Origin: Heterostelium album PN500
Lineage: Eukaryota > Evosea > Eumycetozoa > Acytosteliales > Acytosteliaceae
Reading direction: 5' to 3'
Assembly (NCBI RefSeq): GCF_000004825.1
Contig: NW_008805063.1
Span: 310,857-374,856, forward strand
Length of the DNA stretch: 64,000 bases
The notes under the pieces: model-generated
The model's database searches: none
What the model saw: the letters and a program-made list of their open reading frames with translations, nothing else
What the model was told of the DNA's origin: nothing
Shown here: positions 36,656 through 47,957 of the stretch, piece by piece
How positions within the stretch are numbered: position 1 is the stretch's first letter
Layout: every line of letters starts with the position of its first letter
Position numbers and translations under genes: made by a program

Positions 36656-37539
36656 TGTTGGAAATTACAAAAAAATTATGTATTTGTTGTTTTTTTATTA
36701 ATTTGGTTTGTTTTATAAATATAGAATTCTTTACATGATTCTATTTATAGTTAAATTTTATTTATTTTATTTTATTTTATTTTTATAAATTTGATTATTA
36801 ATTTAAAATAAATCTTTAAAAAAAAAAACACTAATCCAAAAGTCAAAATACCAATGAATTATAGATTTATACAAAATTATTTCATACTATCAACATTTTT
36901 ACTGAAAAAAAAACAAATATTTTAAATATGAGTATAATATATGATTATGGCTATCTATTTTTAAAATTGCAATACTTGGGCTATTCTAATTATTTACAAG
37001 TCATTAGATCTTCAGTAAATAAAAAATAATTGTCATAAGAAACAATTTTAATCCAGATATAAGGTTATATTGTTAAGGTTCAATAATGAGTAATAGAGAC
37101 AAATTTCATTGTGTCAATGGATAAAAAGATATTGACAATACCAGAATATTAATTATTAATAATTATAGTCGTTACATAATATTCATATATTTATTATTAA
37201 TAAATTATTTAGTTAATAAATGAATGTACAGGTTAAGCTTGAGAAAAAATAAGTTACTTTTTATTGATAAATTTTTATATTACAGAATGAGACAAAATGA
37301 AATTCTGGTTGTTAACACCAACTAATAAGATCCACAACAACCATTTACTTTTTTGTAGAATTGCTACAATTTTCAAAACCTTGAGAAATGTAAACTCTCA
37401 AATACTATGAAAAAAGTTTTTCTATTTTTTAATCTGATACAATTAGATATTTTTTAATCTATTTTTTTAACAATTAACAATTAATAAATCAAAAAATAGA
37501 TATATAAGTTGTTTACGACTGTTTGTGGTTGTTGTTACA

Positions 37540-37572
37540 GTTTTGGTTTCTTTATCTTTAACTAACTAATTT
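37540..37572 (+). repeat. 33-bp direct repeat, copy 1
   Basis: Begins GTTTTGGTTTCTTTATC and continues into TTTAACTAACTAATTT; differs at one base from the copy at 37743-37775. Confidence 0.85.
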
Positions 37573-37742
37573 CTATCTAATAATATATAAGTTTGGATGA
37601 CAATGTTGTTACAGATCTTGTGGTGGTAATGAAAATTCATAAATGTGTTTGTAAAAATGTAAAAAAAAATTGTTCTATTTTTATATTTGATAATGTGATC
37701 ATTATTTATTAATTTGTTTTAGTTAAAAGGAATAAATTTACC

Positions 37743-37775
37743 GTTTTGGTTTCTTCATCTTTAACTAACTAATTT
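37743..37775 (+). repeat. 33-bp direct repeat, copy 2
   Basis: Second copy, 203 bp downstream of the first, with C in place of T at the fourteenth base. Confidence 0.85.
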
Positions 37776-37794
37776 ATGCTGTACAGTTTATCTT

Positions 37795-38414
37795 TGAAGA
37801 TAAAGAAGGACAAATTATGATATTAAAACTAAAGAATGTATTTAGTGTAGAGAACAAATCTAAGAAAGAGATTGTAGACTATATAGACCAAATTGTACCA
37901 AATGGTGCAATATCGACTTTTAGAGAGCCATACAATCACTGCGGTGCAATCTGCTTGTTAGATAATGGTAGCAGATCCATCATGTATTGAGATAGTTGAT
38001 CAACTAGATCATAAATATATCAGAAATCAGAAATGGAGAGATTCGATTTCAAGCACAAGTACCAAAGGATATCGATGGTGAAGATGGATGGAGATTAAGA
38101 GGTAATAAGTACTTGGAAATGGTAATTTTGGAAGAACTCTAAGATACTACAACGCTGGACTTGCAATTGATCCAGATCATTCCATTTTGTTGTTGAATAA
38201 GATGGCTGCATTGACTGCTCTAAATATAGTGACCAACGATGTTCGAAAGGCGATACAGTTCACTCCACATTTGAATCGTTCATCACCAGCAATACTTCCT
38301 TACTTAACCAATCATATCGAAGCATATCACCCAGATCACCCATTAAAGATGACATTGTATAATCCAATGAGATTACTTGGACCACATTATCATAATCTTG
38401 GAGAACCACATTAG
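37795..38414 (+). pseudogene. Decayed TPR-protein gene
   Basis: Protein-like segments follow one another in changing frames: one around 37817-37987 (KKEIVDYIDQIVPNGAISTF), one around 37974-38035, one around 38038-38120 (DIDGEDGWRLRGNKYLEM), and one from 38121 to the stop at 38412 (FGRTLRYYNAGLAIDPDHSI). Together they resemble a TPR domain of the type GNKYLEMG ... YNAGLAIDPDH, followed by an AALTALN helix and an unknown tail. At least three frame changes make decay more likely than assembly error here, although one lies at a GG run (38121-38122) where an extra G would restore frame. Parent gene not seen in the window. Confidence 0.55.
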
Positions 38415-38439
38415 AAGTTTTTTATAGATTTATTAATCT

Positions 38440-40176
38440 TTATTTATCAGTGGTGAGTGATTCCCATGCGTTATAAAGAGACAGAAGAACACGTGTAGCG
38501 AGAATGGTTGGTGAACCAAGATTTGATCTTGCTAATTGGATAGAAACGACTAAGTCTCTGTGACCATGCTTGACACCCTTTTCTTTTCCAAAAATAACTG
38601 GAAAATTACTTCCCAAATGTAATAATGACCAATTAAGAAGGAGACGAGATATTCTACCATTTCCATCTTGGAAAGGATGGAGTGCAAGAATTTCATACAT
38701 GAGCCAAGTTGAAATAACAATCTTTTCTTGTATTCCGCTAGTTGATTCAATTTTAGACACTTTTTCTTTGTAACTATTGACTATTGTCTCAAGATTAGAC
38801 TTAAGACAGTGGGGTGATGGAAACAAATGAGATCCAATGTATACATCATCTGTTCTATAGCTAGTGGATGAATTGAATAGAATATGAAGTGTTGATAATA
38901 TCAACTCAACATTTAAATCTGACTTGACTTTATCCACACAAAGATATCTAAATGCTTTTGTCAATCGAGTCATTTCTTCTAATGTACGAGAGAAATCACC
39001 TTTAAAATGTGGGGTAGTTGAAAGATCTGTTACAGTATTATAGTCATTGATGATGATAGGAGTCAGATGATCTTTAGTAAGAGTAAGGTTGCTACCTTGT
39101 AGGTCGATACGGGAGTGAATCGCAAATTGTAATGCTCTCAAATTGAAGATTTTCTGCATCTTTATGACATCATAATTATTTTCACTGGTGTATTTATTTA
39201 TCATATCTTGCATTTGATCAATATCATATCCGTTTCCATCTCTCCAAGTTGGTAATCTATCAAAGTAGGTGTGAGAATTGATCGAGCTAATAAATGGGGG
39301 TATCTCTGGTTTTGTAAATTTAACTCTTTCAAAGAACGAACAAAAGTGTGTATGTACCGACTCGAGTACAAGTGATGACAAAGGTTTGGTTGGATCATTA
39401 GCATTAAAGCAATGAAAGTAGTTCTTCTTTGCTTGATAACTAAACCCTGCTTGTAAGGAAATTGGAAAAGGTAATCCTTTAGACAAAAGAACCCAGTTCA
39501 TAAGGAGCCGTGACAATCTGCCATTTCCATCGATAAATGGATGAATATGGAGAAATCTTGTCTTCAAAATGGTTGCAGTAACAAATGGATCGAATGGTTT
39601 TGACTTTATCTGGTTGAACCATGTTGCTAACCTCTTCATTATTGGTACAATGTCATCAGAACTTACACATGGTTGACCATCTTTTCCAACTGTAATATCA
39701 GTATCACGATAACTACCTGCTCTAGCATCCATACCGTCTTCTCGAACCAAACCATTCATTAGTAAGCGATGTGTCTCAAGTATGATATCTTCTGAAAGAT
39801 CACTATGAAGATTCTCTCTACACAAGTATTGGAATGCTGACAGATGTTGAAGAACCTCTTTTCTACTTTGATCATTAGTCTTTTCGATATCACTGAGTAG
39901 TCTATCCATAGAGTTGGGATTTAGATATTCGATGACAATGTTTTTTGTCTCCTCAAGTGAAAGACCAGTATCCTCGATCTTATTTGATGAATAGATGGCA
40001 GAGCAAGCATACCAACTATAAGATGAAGATACCAAATCCGATAGTTCTTTTGAATACTTTATAAGGAGGTCATTTGCCTTTTCGATTAATATGATATACT
40101 GTTTGGGTTCCCATTTATGCCAATAACACCTGGCATAGGATCTTGAATCAAACTTATCGAAACTATTCTTCTCCAT
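38440..40176 (-). CDS. Protein with two Fic domains (putative AMP-transferase)
   Basis: Single exon, 578 residues. Fic enzymes transfer AMP or related groups to target side chains. Two complete Fic signatures are visible: HPFIDGNGRLSR at about residues 209-220 and HPFQDGNGRISR at about 499-510, each preceded by a helical region of about 100 residues (ETHRLLMNGL ... and LSTLHILFNSS ...). Both keep the catalytic His, acidic residue and phosphate-binding GNGR. Near the N-terminus SNKIEDTGLSLEE resembles the class II inhibitory motif (S/T-xxx-E-G/N), with Glu68 present and Asp69 in place of Gly/Asn. No such motif is obvious before the second domain. Pathway and targets unknown. No signal peptide, so probably cytosolic. 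Confidence 0.88.
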   Translation of the reverse strand: MEKNSFDKFDSRSYARCYWHKWEPKQYIILIEKANDLLIKYSKELSDLVSSSYSWYACSAIYSSNKIEDTGLSLEETKNIVIEYLNPNSMDRLLSDIEKTNDQSRKEVLQHLSAFQYLCRENLHSDLSEDIILETHRLLMNGLVREDGMDARAGSYRDTDITVGKDGQPCVSSDDIVPIMKRLATWFNQIKSKPFDPFVTATILKTRFLHIHPFIDGNGRLSRLLMNWVLLSKGLPFPISLQAGFSYQAKKNYFHCFNANDPTKPLSSLVLESVHTHFCSFFERVKFTKPEIPPFISSINSHTYFDRLPTWRDGNGYDIDQMQDMINKYTSENNYDVIKMQKIFNLRALQFAIHSRIDLQGSNLTLTKDHLTPIIINDYNTVTDLSTTPHFKGDFSRTLEEMTRLTKAFRYLCVDKVKSDLNVELILSTLHILFNSSTSYRTDDVYIGSHLFPSPHCLKSNLETIVNSYKEKVSKIESTSGIQEKIVISTWLMYEILALHPFQDGNGRISRLLLNWSLLHLGSNFPVIFGKEKGVKHGHRDLVVSIQLARSNLGSPTILATRVLLSLYNAWESLTTDK

Positions 40177-40280
40177 TACTATTGTTCTTTATAAGTATTG
40201 TAATATTTTATCTATCTTTCTTTATATATAAAAAACGTTTGTTTAACAAAAACCAAAAAAAAATTGAATTTTAAATAATT

Positions 40281-40440
40281 AAAATAAACTGATGTAATTC
40301 GAAACCAAAGGAAACACCTCCCATAGATACTAAAAATATTGGTAAATGAGGTCATCCTCGTGAAAGGGTTAAAAATGGACCGTACATATCATATCCCCTA
40401 TGCATATCTGTGTAGGGAATGCAGAAGAGTTGATGATGTT
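40281..40440. other. G+C-richer block with hairpins between Fic and atg6 genes
   Basis: Unlike other intergenic DNA here, this block is not AT-saturated. It contains GAGG-TCAT-CCTC near 40347 and CCCCTA...TAGGG near 40403. Neither strand has a long open frame. It may be promoter of the minus-strand Fic gene or part of a small RNA; no family recognised. Confidence 0.35.
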
Positions 40441-40531
40441 TAAAATAATAAAGTATCTATTTTGTGATCAATCACTTTTGCAGTGCACAACCATATTTTT
40501 ATTATTTCATTTGTAAAGAATGAAAATAATT

Positions 40532-43500
40532 CTATTTTGTTGGTGTAGTTGTAGTTGTAGTTGTAGTGGTTGTTGTCGTTGGTGAATTGGTTATCTGTTG
40601 ACCAAATAAATTTAGATTGGTCAATATACATTTGATATTTGTGACCATATACTTCAAAGCCTTGGTCCAATTGACTTCGGAATTACCGGTTACCCTAATC
40701 GATTGAAAACCATTGTTACCACCGATCTTGTCTTTTTCGATTTTGAATGGGAATACAACATTCTTAAAGAGCGAACACATCTCGTTGATACATCCCAAGA
40801 ACGCCTCCATTCCAATGTCAAACTTGTGCTCTCTACTCCAAATGAACGATCTAAAGTAAATATCATCACCACCATATAAAGGATACGCTTCTTTATCACT
40901 CTTTGATTGAATCAACGGTTTGTTACCCATCGGTATTAATTTATGTCTAAAATTAAATAATAGATTAATAATTGATTAATAATAATAATAATAATAATAA
41001 TTGATAATAGATATACAACTTACTTTGTAAAAGTATAATTTAATTGTTTGGCAATTGTATGTACTAACAATACTATTTGACCCATTGCACCATTGATTTC
41101 ATCCCATTCCACTTTATTTTTGGGCAGTGTACCGAGACGAAGATCGTTGATTTTGACGATGGTGTGTTCATCGATCTTTTCAAAGGTGATTTGGAATACC
41201 TCCTTTACGATATTCAAATCAGAGAGACTGTCGAGATCATCTTTCATCGTGGCAATCTGTGATTCCAAACTCTTCTTTTGACCAAGTAGATTGAAATACT
41301 CTTGATAGAAATGATTGACATTGTTGTAATGTTGTTTCTCCTCTGATTTAATCTCTCCACGAATATCTTCCAGTTTATTTCTAATATCTATAACATCATT
41401 ATTATTTCTCTCCAACTGTAAATATTCATTCATCAATTCAATCTCTTCCAATTCAATCTATTCATTTTATAAATATATATATTTTGATTAGTTAGTTATG
41501 TTATTATAATATTAATTCACACACTATGATTTAACATACCAATTTAATTTGAGCATCTAATTCTTCATTTGAAAGATTTGATAAATCTTCCCATTCTTTT
41601 GATTTATGTATACTCGGTGTAAATGATTGTTTGTTTGTATTGTTTGAATTAAAAGTTGTAATATTATTTGTATTGTTACTATTATTATTATTATTATCAT
41701 TATTATTATTATCTTGTTTTATATTAATATTATGATCCTGTATGAATTGTGTATAGGTTGTATAGTCACGTTGTAACTCTTGATTCATTCTCTCGAGATA
41801 CTCTTTGAGTGTCGATATACACGGTCCACAGAGGGTGATATGATGAGGTGTTGTTATCGGCTGTGTCGGTAGTGTCGATGGCAATATACTGTTGAAATAC
41901 TGAATGGGTTGTACCTCGCGATTCGAGAGTACTATCGATATGAATTGGTTGTTCTGAATGTACTGTAGTAAGGAGATGATATTGGGGAACCACTCTGATT
42001 GTAGTGTTCTCGAACTGGCCTTGGTGAAATAGAGTACAAAGTTCTTCTCGTCGAACGAAATAATAAACGAGTACTTGTTATTCATCAACTGATTCAAATC
42101 GTTGCCCGATGATCCAACGATACCACTCGATCCAATCCCAATACCAATGCCACCACCAACGCCACTGATTCCATCCTTTGTATTGATAAAATGTATACAA
42201 TTTTGATTCCACAAATTGAAAAACAAAGGATCAACATATAGATTCTTTATAAAAAATGGTATAACTTCTTTTAAATATGTATTTGGATATTCTAATAAAC
42301 AATATTAAAATCATTATTATCATTATTATTATTTAAAATTGACAACTTACTTTTCATTAAAATTTGTAATCTATCAATTTCCAATTTCGAAAGTTCTCTT
42401 GTTTGTTTGGGTATGACTGATAGTAGATGTTTGATGTTATTTACAAGATAGACCAAATAGAATTTCTCTTCTTTCTGGAGTAGTGGCTGTAGATCGGAAC
42501 AAAAGTGATTGACCGATCCAATGAATTGTTTCTCTTCGTTGATAATGATTGGTTTATTCTTTACATGGAAATACTGTGGTGTCTGTGATGATGAATGATA
42601 CACTAACAATGTTATCGCTTTAATTGGATCACAAAACTTTATAATCTCTATAAAATAATAATGATAGGTATTAAAATATTAATATGTGTGTTGTTTGTTT
42701 TTTTAAATAAATAAACTGCTCTGCTTTGATAAATTATTATTACCTAATAAACTCTTTGTGAAAATCAATATTATTCTCCATTCACAACCGAGTGGTGTAT
42801 TCTTTTGTTTGGTGATTGATATTTTCGCATACTTTTTGAGGACATCGGTGAATAGTACAGTGGGCGGCGAGAGGAATGGTGTGATCGAGTGGAGAAACTT
42901 TAGGGTGAATTGCTGTGTTGATTTCTCGAGGTTGTTCAGTGTGTGATTGGTGATGGCAAGATAGCCTTTGAACTGAATCGATATGCTTTTGTTTTGGGTG
43001 TCGAGTAGGTCGTTCTTGATGAGTGAAAGGTGGTCGTACATGATCTTGAGGTTGTCGCCCAGTCGATTGAATATCGCAATGTCCAAGCTGTAGGTGAATT
43101 CCTCGAGCTCATCGAGAAACTTGACAATCTCTGTGAGATGCATAGTGGTGTTGTGATGCTCCAAGTCGAGCTGCGTCAGAATGTTGTAGTACTGCGACGA
43201 GAAGTTCTCCGAGTGATTGTAGAAATGTATGATATCCTGGTCGACGTGGATCGGCGGCGATAGCGGAATCACATTCTGTTGAATCTTGTACTGCTGCAGA
43301 CGTTCGATGTTCTGCGCGATGTCAACGATCTCGTGCTCGTATTGATGTTGATTCCTATCGAGATCCTTTGCGCAGTAGTAACATTTCTTATCGTGACTGG
43401 TATTCAGTGATGATGTTGTAGGTGATGTTGATAGTGTTTGTTGTTGTTGCTGCAGCTGCTGTTGTTGTAGTTGCTGTTGATTGTAAAGAGCTGTAGAAGA

Positions 43501-44151
43501 TTCACCCAAACTACCGGTTGTAGACTTGGCAGTGGTGCCGTAGCCACCACCCGTAGTATTAAAGTTTGGTACTGAATGAGAGTGTGTATATTGATATTGG
43601 TTGTGTGTCGGTGATCGAGTCGGAGATACCGTCGGAGTTACCGTATGCGAACCAACCAAAAACGTCTCCATTCCACTTTTAAAACTATTCTTCCTCCCCG
43701 GTAATCCTGGTATATTAATTGGATTCGAACTAATTGGTTTAAAACTATTATTATTTAATATATTATTATTATCATCTTTATTAATTTGTTGTTGTTGTTG
43801 TTGAATTTGAATATTTGCAAATGATGACGTTAAAGATGTGGTCGGCGTTGATGAATTTAAAGGTACAAATGAAGTAGTTGTTGTTGTTGTTGTATTCGTT
43901 AATGTATTATTGGTATTTGAATTTGCATTTAGGTTTGTGTTGTTTGTTGTTGCTGTAGAGGAAATTGAGTTTCTAACCAATACCCAATCTGAAATTGGTT
44001 GTTGTATACCATCTTTATCTGACTCTATATTATTATTATAATTACTGTTACTGGAATTACTATTTTTGTTACTACTATTATTGTTGTTGTTGTTAGTGGT
44101 GTTGTTGTTGTTGTTGTTATTATTATTAATATTGGTATTGGTATTAGACAT
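40532..44151 (-). CDS. atg6: Beclin-1/Atg6 with long N-terminal extension
   Basis: Five exons, 44151-42744, 42647-42351, 42291-41540, 41457-41024, 40946-40532, give 1101 residues. Atg6 is a subunit of the class III PI3-kinase complex needed for autophagosome formation and endosomal traffic. The C-terminal domain is diagnostic: ITFEKIDEHTIVKINDLRLG, KNKVEWDEINGAMGQIVLLV, KLIPMGNKPLI, then WTKALKYMVTNIKCIL. A coiled coil (exon 4 start, LQLERNNNDVIDIRNKLEDI onward) precedes it. A CxxC box (KKCYYCAKD) lies at about residue 260, comparable to the N-terminal CxxC of beclin. The first about 250 residues are Asn/Thr/Gln-rich, and about 500 residues separate CxxC from the coiled coil, far more than in animal beclin (about 450 in total). 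D. discoideum also has a long paralogue. Confidence 0.9.
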
Positions 44152-44599
44152 TAATAATAATATATAAATTTGGTAGAATTTAAAGAAAAATACAAAAAAA
44201 TATATATATATATAATATTAATAAATAAATAAATAAATAAATGATATATTAATTAATTTTGTTTTTTTTTTTTCAAATTTTAAAATCATTTAACAAGTTT
44301 TTATTTGTTTGATTTTTTTATTTTTTTTAACATCTTTATCTTTACTTTGATTTTTTTTTTTTATTTTGAATGAATTAAAGACTAACTTTATTTCTAAATG
44401 TTCTGTTCAATTGATTTGTCTCTTACAATATTAATTACTCATTCATTCACATTTATTCAATGTATATTTAAATCTTTTTTTCCATCTGGCGGTAAATTAT
44501 TAATTAATTTTTAAAAAAAAGGGTAGGGTATTTGTTTATTTAAATATATATATCACTTGTTTTAAATGTTGTAATTATTTGATTATTATTATTATTTTT
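44152..44599. other. Intergenic gap with A/T homopolymers
   Basis: Short tandem AAAT and TA tracts and T runs. No gene seen. Confidence 0.6.
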
Positions 44600-46188
44600 T
44601 TATGATGAACTTGTTACTTTTGAATATCTCTTGGTGGTCGATGAGGAATAGAAATCTTGTGAACGAACTTTAGCAGGTGGACGACCTTCAATTGGTACGT
44701 AGTTTCTGAACCATTCACCTTTGTATACTTGACGTGGACGGTAGATCTTGGTCTCTGGGTCTTCGCAGTGCTCGATCCAGTGAGCCAACCAACCGACTGC
44801 ACGTGGGATGGTAAAGAGCACTGGGAACATATCGGTAGGGAATCCCATAGCCTTGTAGATGAGTCCCGAGTAGAAATCGACGTTGGGGTACAGCTTTCTC
44901 TGGATAAAGTACTCGTCGTTCAGCGCCTGCTTCTCGAGCTCGGTGGCAACTTCGATCAGTGGCTCCTTTCCGAGCGAGTCGAAAACCTCGTAGGCAACGC
45001 GACGAATGATCTTGGCACGTGGATCGTAGTTCTTGTAGATACGATGTCCGAATCCCATCAGCTTCTTCTTCTTGGCTTTGACGTCGGCTATGAATTGTGG
45101 TACGTTGTCCTTGGCACCGATCTGTTGGAGCATGTCGAGGACGGCTTCGTTGGCACCACCGTGCGATGGACCGTAGAGCGCACCCGCTGCACCGGCCACA
45201 GAAGTGTATGGGTCTGTTCCCGACGATGCAATGTGTCTCATTGCTGCGGTCGAGCAGTTCAGCTCGTGGTCGGCGTGCAGAATAAAGAGAATCTCGAGCG
45301 CACGACACAGCACTGGATTCGGTTTGTAGTCTTGCTCGGACAGCTTGTCCAACATGTAAAGGAAGTTCTCAGTGTATCCCAAGTGGTTGACCGGTGTATT
45401 GTAGGGACGACCGATACGATGACGCCACGCGCACGCAGCGATCGTCGGTAGCTTACCTACGATACGCAAGATCTGCTTGTTACGCACCGACTCGGACTTG
45501 AAAATGTCCTGACCGACGAGGGCAGGGTTTGCCTCGGGGTAGAAAGTTCCGAGTGCCGCAACGGTGCTGATCAACATACCCATTGGGTGAGCGTCGTAAC
45601 GGAATGTTTTCATCATACCGACGAGATTCTCGTGGAGGAATGTATGGGTCATGATACGATTTGACCAAGAGTCGAGTTGCACCTTGTTGGGCAAGTTTCC
45701 GTTGATCAACAAGTAGGCAACCTCGAGGAAGCTGGAGCGCTCTGCCAGCTCCTCGATTGGGTAGCCTCTGTATCGCAAAATTCCCTTGTCTCCATCGATG
45801 TATGTGATAGTCGATGTGACGACCGCTGTATTCTGGAAACCTGGATCGTATACCATCAATCCATTGTCTCCAGCTGTCTCTGACACCTCTCTGAATGCCA
45901 AAGCATTGATTGTCAAATCCTTAATTGGAACATTATATGTTTTACCTGTACGATTATCTGTAACTGTAATTGAATCTTTCCTGAAAATGATGATAATTAT
46001 GAAGATGATTAATTAATATCCAAAAAAAAAAAAAAGTGTGAAGTTCATTAAAACTACAAGACAACTAAACTAACAACTTACTTTACTTTTCCAGAAACAT
46101 TATTCAAGTGTAATTCATCTTGATCCTCTTCAACATCTTCAACCATCAAATGGTTGACCAAATTATTGATTCTACCTAAATGTGACAT
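44600..46188 (-). CDS. cshA: Peroxisomal (glyoxysomal) citrate synthase
   Basis: Two exons, 46188-46082 and 45980-44600, give 495 residues. Condenses acetyl-CoA and oxaloacetate to citrate. Active-site regions are intact: [50 protein letters not shown] (catalytic Asp region at NVDFYSGL) and RPRQVYKG. The N-terminus encoded by exon 1 has RINNLVNHL at residues 6-14, a perfect match to the PTS2 peroxisomal signal (R/K)(L/V/I)x5(H/Q)(L/A). D. discoideum cshA is a known PTS2-targeted citrate synthase. The strong bias to C-ending codons in exon 2 suggests high expression. Confidence 0.96.
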
Positions 46189-47957
46189 CTATTTATCTTT
46201 CTTTTTCCAAAAAAAAAAAAAAACAAACAAAAAAGTCAAAACTATACAAAAGAAAAGAAGAAGAAAATACTATCTATCTAATTATTTATAAATTTATGAT
46301 ATAATACAAGCAAGTTAAGATTAGATTTGAAGTTTGTGTTTGTTTTTGCTTTCTATTCTTCCTCTTTTTTTGTTTCAAAAAAATAAAAATATATAAAAAT
46401 TAATTTATGAACGAGGTTGCGCTTGTTTTGTTGCAAAGCAAAAAAATAAAAAAAACAAACCAACAACAAAATAAAAATTATTAATTTATACTTTGTGTGT
46501 GTATGTGTTGTGTTGAATGTGTAAATGATGTTGGAATATGTGATTGTGTAATTAGTAGTGTTGTTATTTATGAAAAATAATATAAACAAATAACTTTAGG
46601 AGTGAGTTTTTTTTGAGTTGAAGATAGTTTATTTTATGCGACATCCATAAACATCTTTATTTTGAAATTTCTAAAAAATTAAAACAAAAATGAAAATAAA
46701 TAAAAAAAAATAACTGGTTGTTTTTTTTTTTGTACATTAAATTGGAATTTGAATGCTAATTCCCAAAATAGGTAATGACAATCGTGATTATTTAAATTGT
46801 ATTGACAATATTTCACACACAACAAAGGATATCTCTTTGCGTAATTTAAAAAAGTGGTAGAATCCAATGAGCCCATCATTTTATAATATCTTATTTATTT
46901 TATTTTTAATGGTTTTTTTTTTCTTTGGTACTGTGACAAACAATAATTATTATTTAATTGATTAATTAGAGGACGGTGGATGGTGCAAACAAAATCCAAT
47001 ATTGGTCAAAGCAAATAGACCAGTTTATTTGCTTTCAGATTGATCAAGAGTCTGTTGTTGTTGTTGTTTTTATTATTATTTTGATTGATTTTAAAATCAT
47101 ATGGCATTCCGTTAGTATTATACTTAATATAGACTGAAATGTGTCAATACCAATGATCGATAATATCTTATTCAAACACAACAACAACAACAACAACAAG
47201 AGTCTACTCAATTTCCTTTGAAATAATATATAATGCGTAATTGATGATGACGATGATGTAATTAAAACATAAAATCTGAACATCAACAATATAATTGTTT
47301 TGCAACTTCAAAGTTTTTAAAATTTATTTGATTTCAAATTAAAAATCTACTTTTTGAATTTAATTTTTCTTTTTTTTATTTTGAAATTATTGTTGGATAT
47401 TTATTTATTTATTTATTTATTATTCAACAGAAAAATAAAGATAAACAAAAAAGTAAATTATATTAAAAGTTCTAATATTAAAATTATATTAATCATAGAA
47501 ACTTTTCATAGAAAATTTATCATTGATTGACCTTGATAATGATAACTTTGATTATTCTTTTCAAAATTTCTTTATCATTTTAAATCTATTAAAAAAAACA
47601 AAAAAAAAATTGATTTTTTTTTAATTTTCTTTTTGAAAATTTTTTGAAAAATTGGATAATGAACAACAATCAATCCACCAAACAAAAAAATTAAAATAAA
47701 ATTATTTAAAGAAAAACAAAAAAATAATAATAATAGATATCTACTATATTTGGTGTGTAAATTTTAATCTAATCACAAATATATAAATAATATTAAAAAT
47801 TATTAACAGAATATATATATATATAAAAGATAGATATTATTATATATTAAAAATCTATATAGATTAACATAATTAATTTGTATTATATAAAAAAAATAAA
47901 AATAATCTTTGTTGTTGTTTGTGTGTAAATTAAAGTTAGAAGAAAAGTAAAAAGAAG
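46189..47957. other. 1.8 kb intergenic region, cshA / GDI
   Basis: Divergent promoters of two highly expressed genes. Mostly AT-rich, with short CAA/GTT triplet arrays (47060, 47180). A 66-codon minus frame at 46879 (MMGSLDSTTFLNYAKRYPLL start) has balanced composition and could be a gene fragment. A small inverted repeat GCAAATA...TATTTGC lies near 47014-47035. Confidence 0.45.

Larger units (their letters stand above)
36656..37794. other. 1.1 kb intergenic region with a repeated 33-mer
   Basis: AT-rich, no open frame. Contains a 33-bp direct repeat at 37540-37572 and 37743-37775, described separately. Several ...TTACAG sequences resemble splice acceptors and could be relics of upstream exons of the pseudogene that follows. 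Confidence 0.5.

Noticed and set aside
43715-43735. GATTCGAAC resembling a tRNA B box
   Set aside because: It lies inside an atg6 exon and no acceptor stem or anticodon arm is present.
44614-45451. Long open frames in other frames inside the citrate synthase gene
   Set aside because: The G/C-ending codon bias of this gene opens shadow frames; only the main frame has citrate synthase motifs.
47044-47289. 81-codon minus frame starting MLMFRFYVLITSSSSS
   Set aside because: Built from CAA/GTT repeat antisense and homopolymers, no conserved motif.
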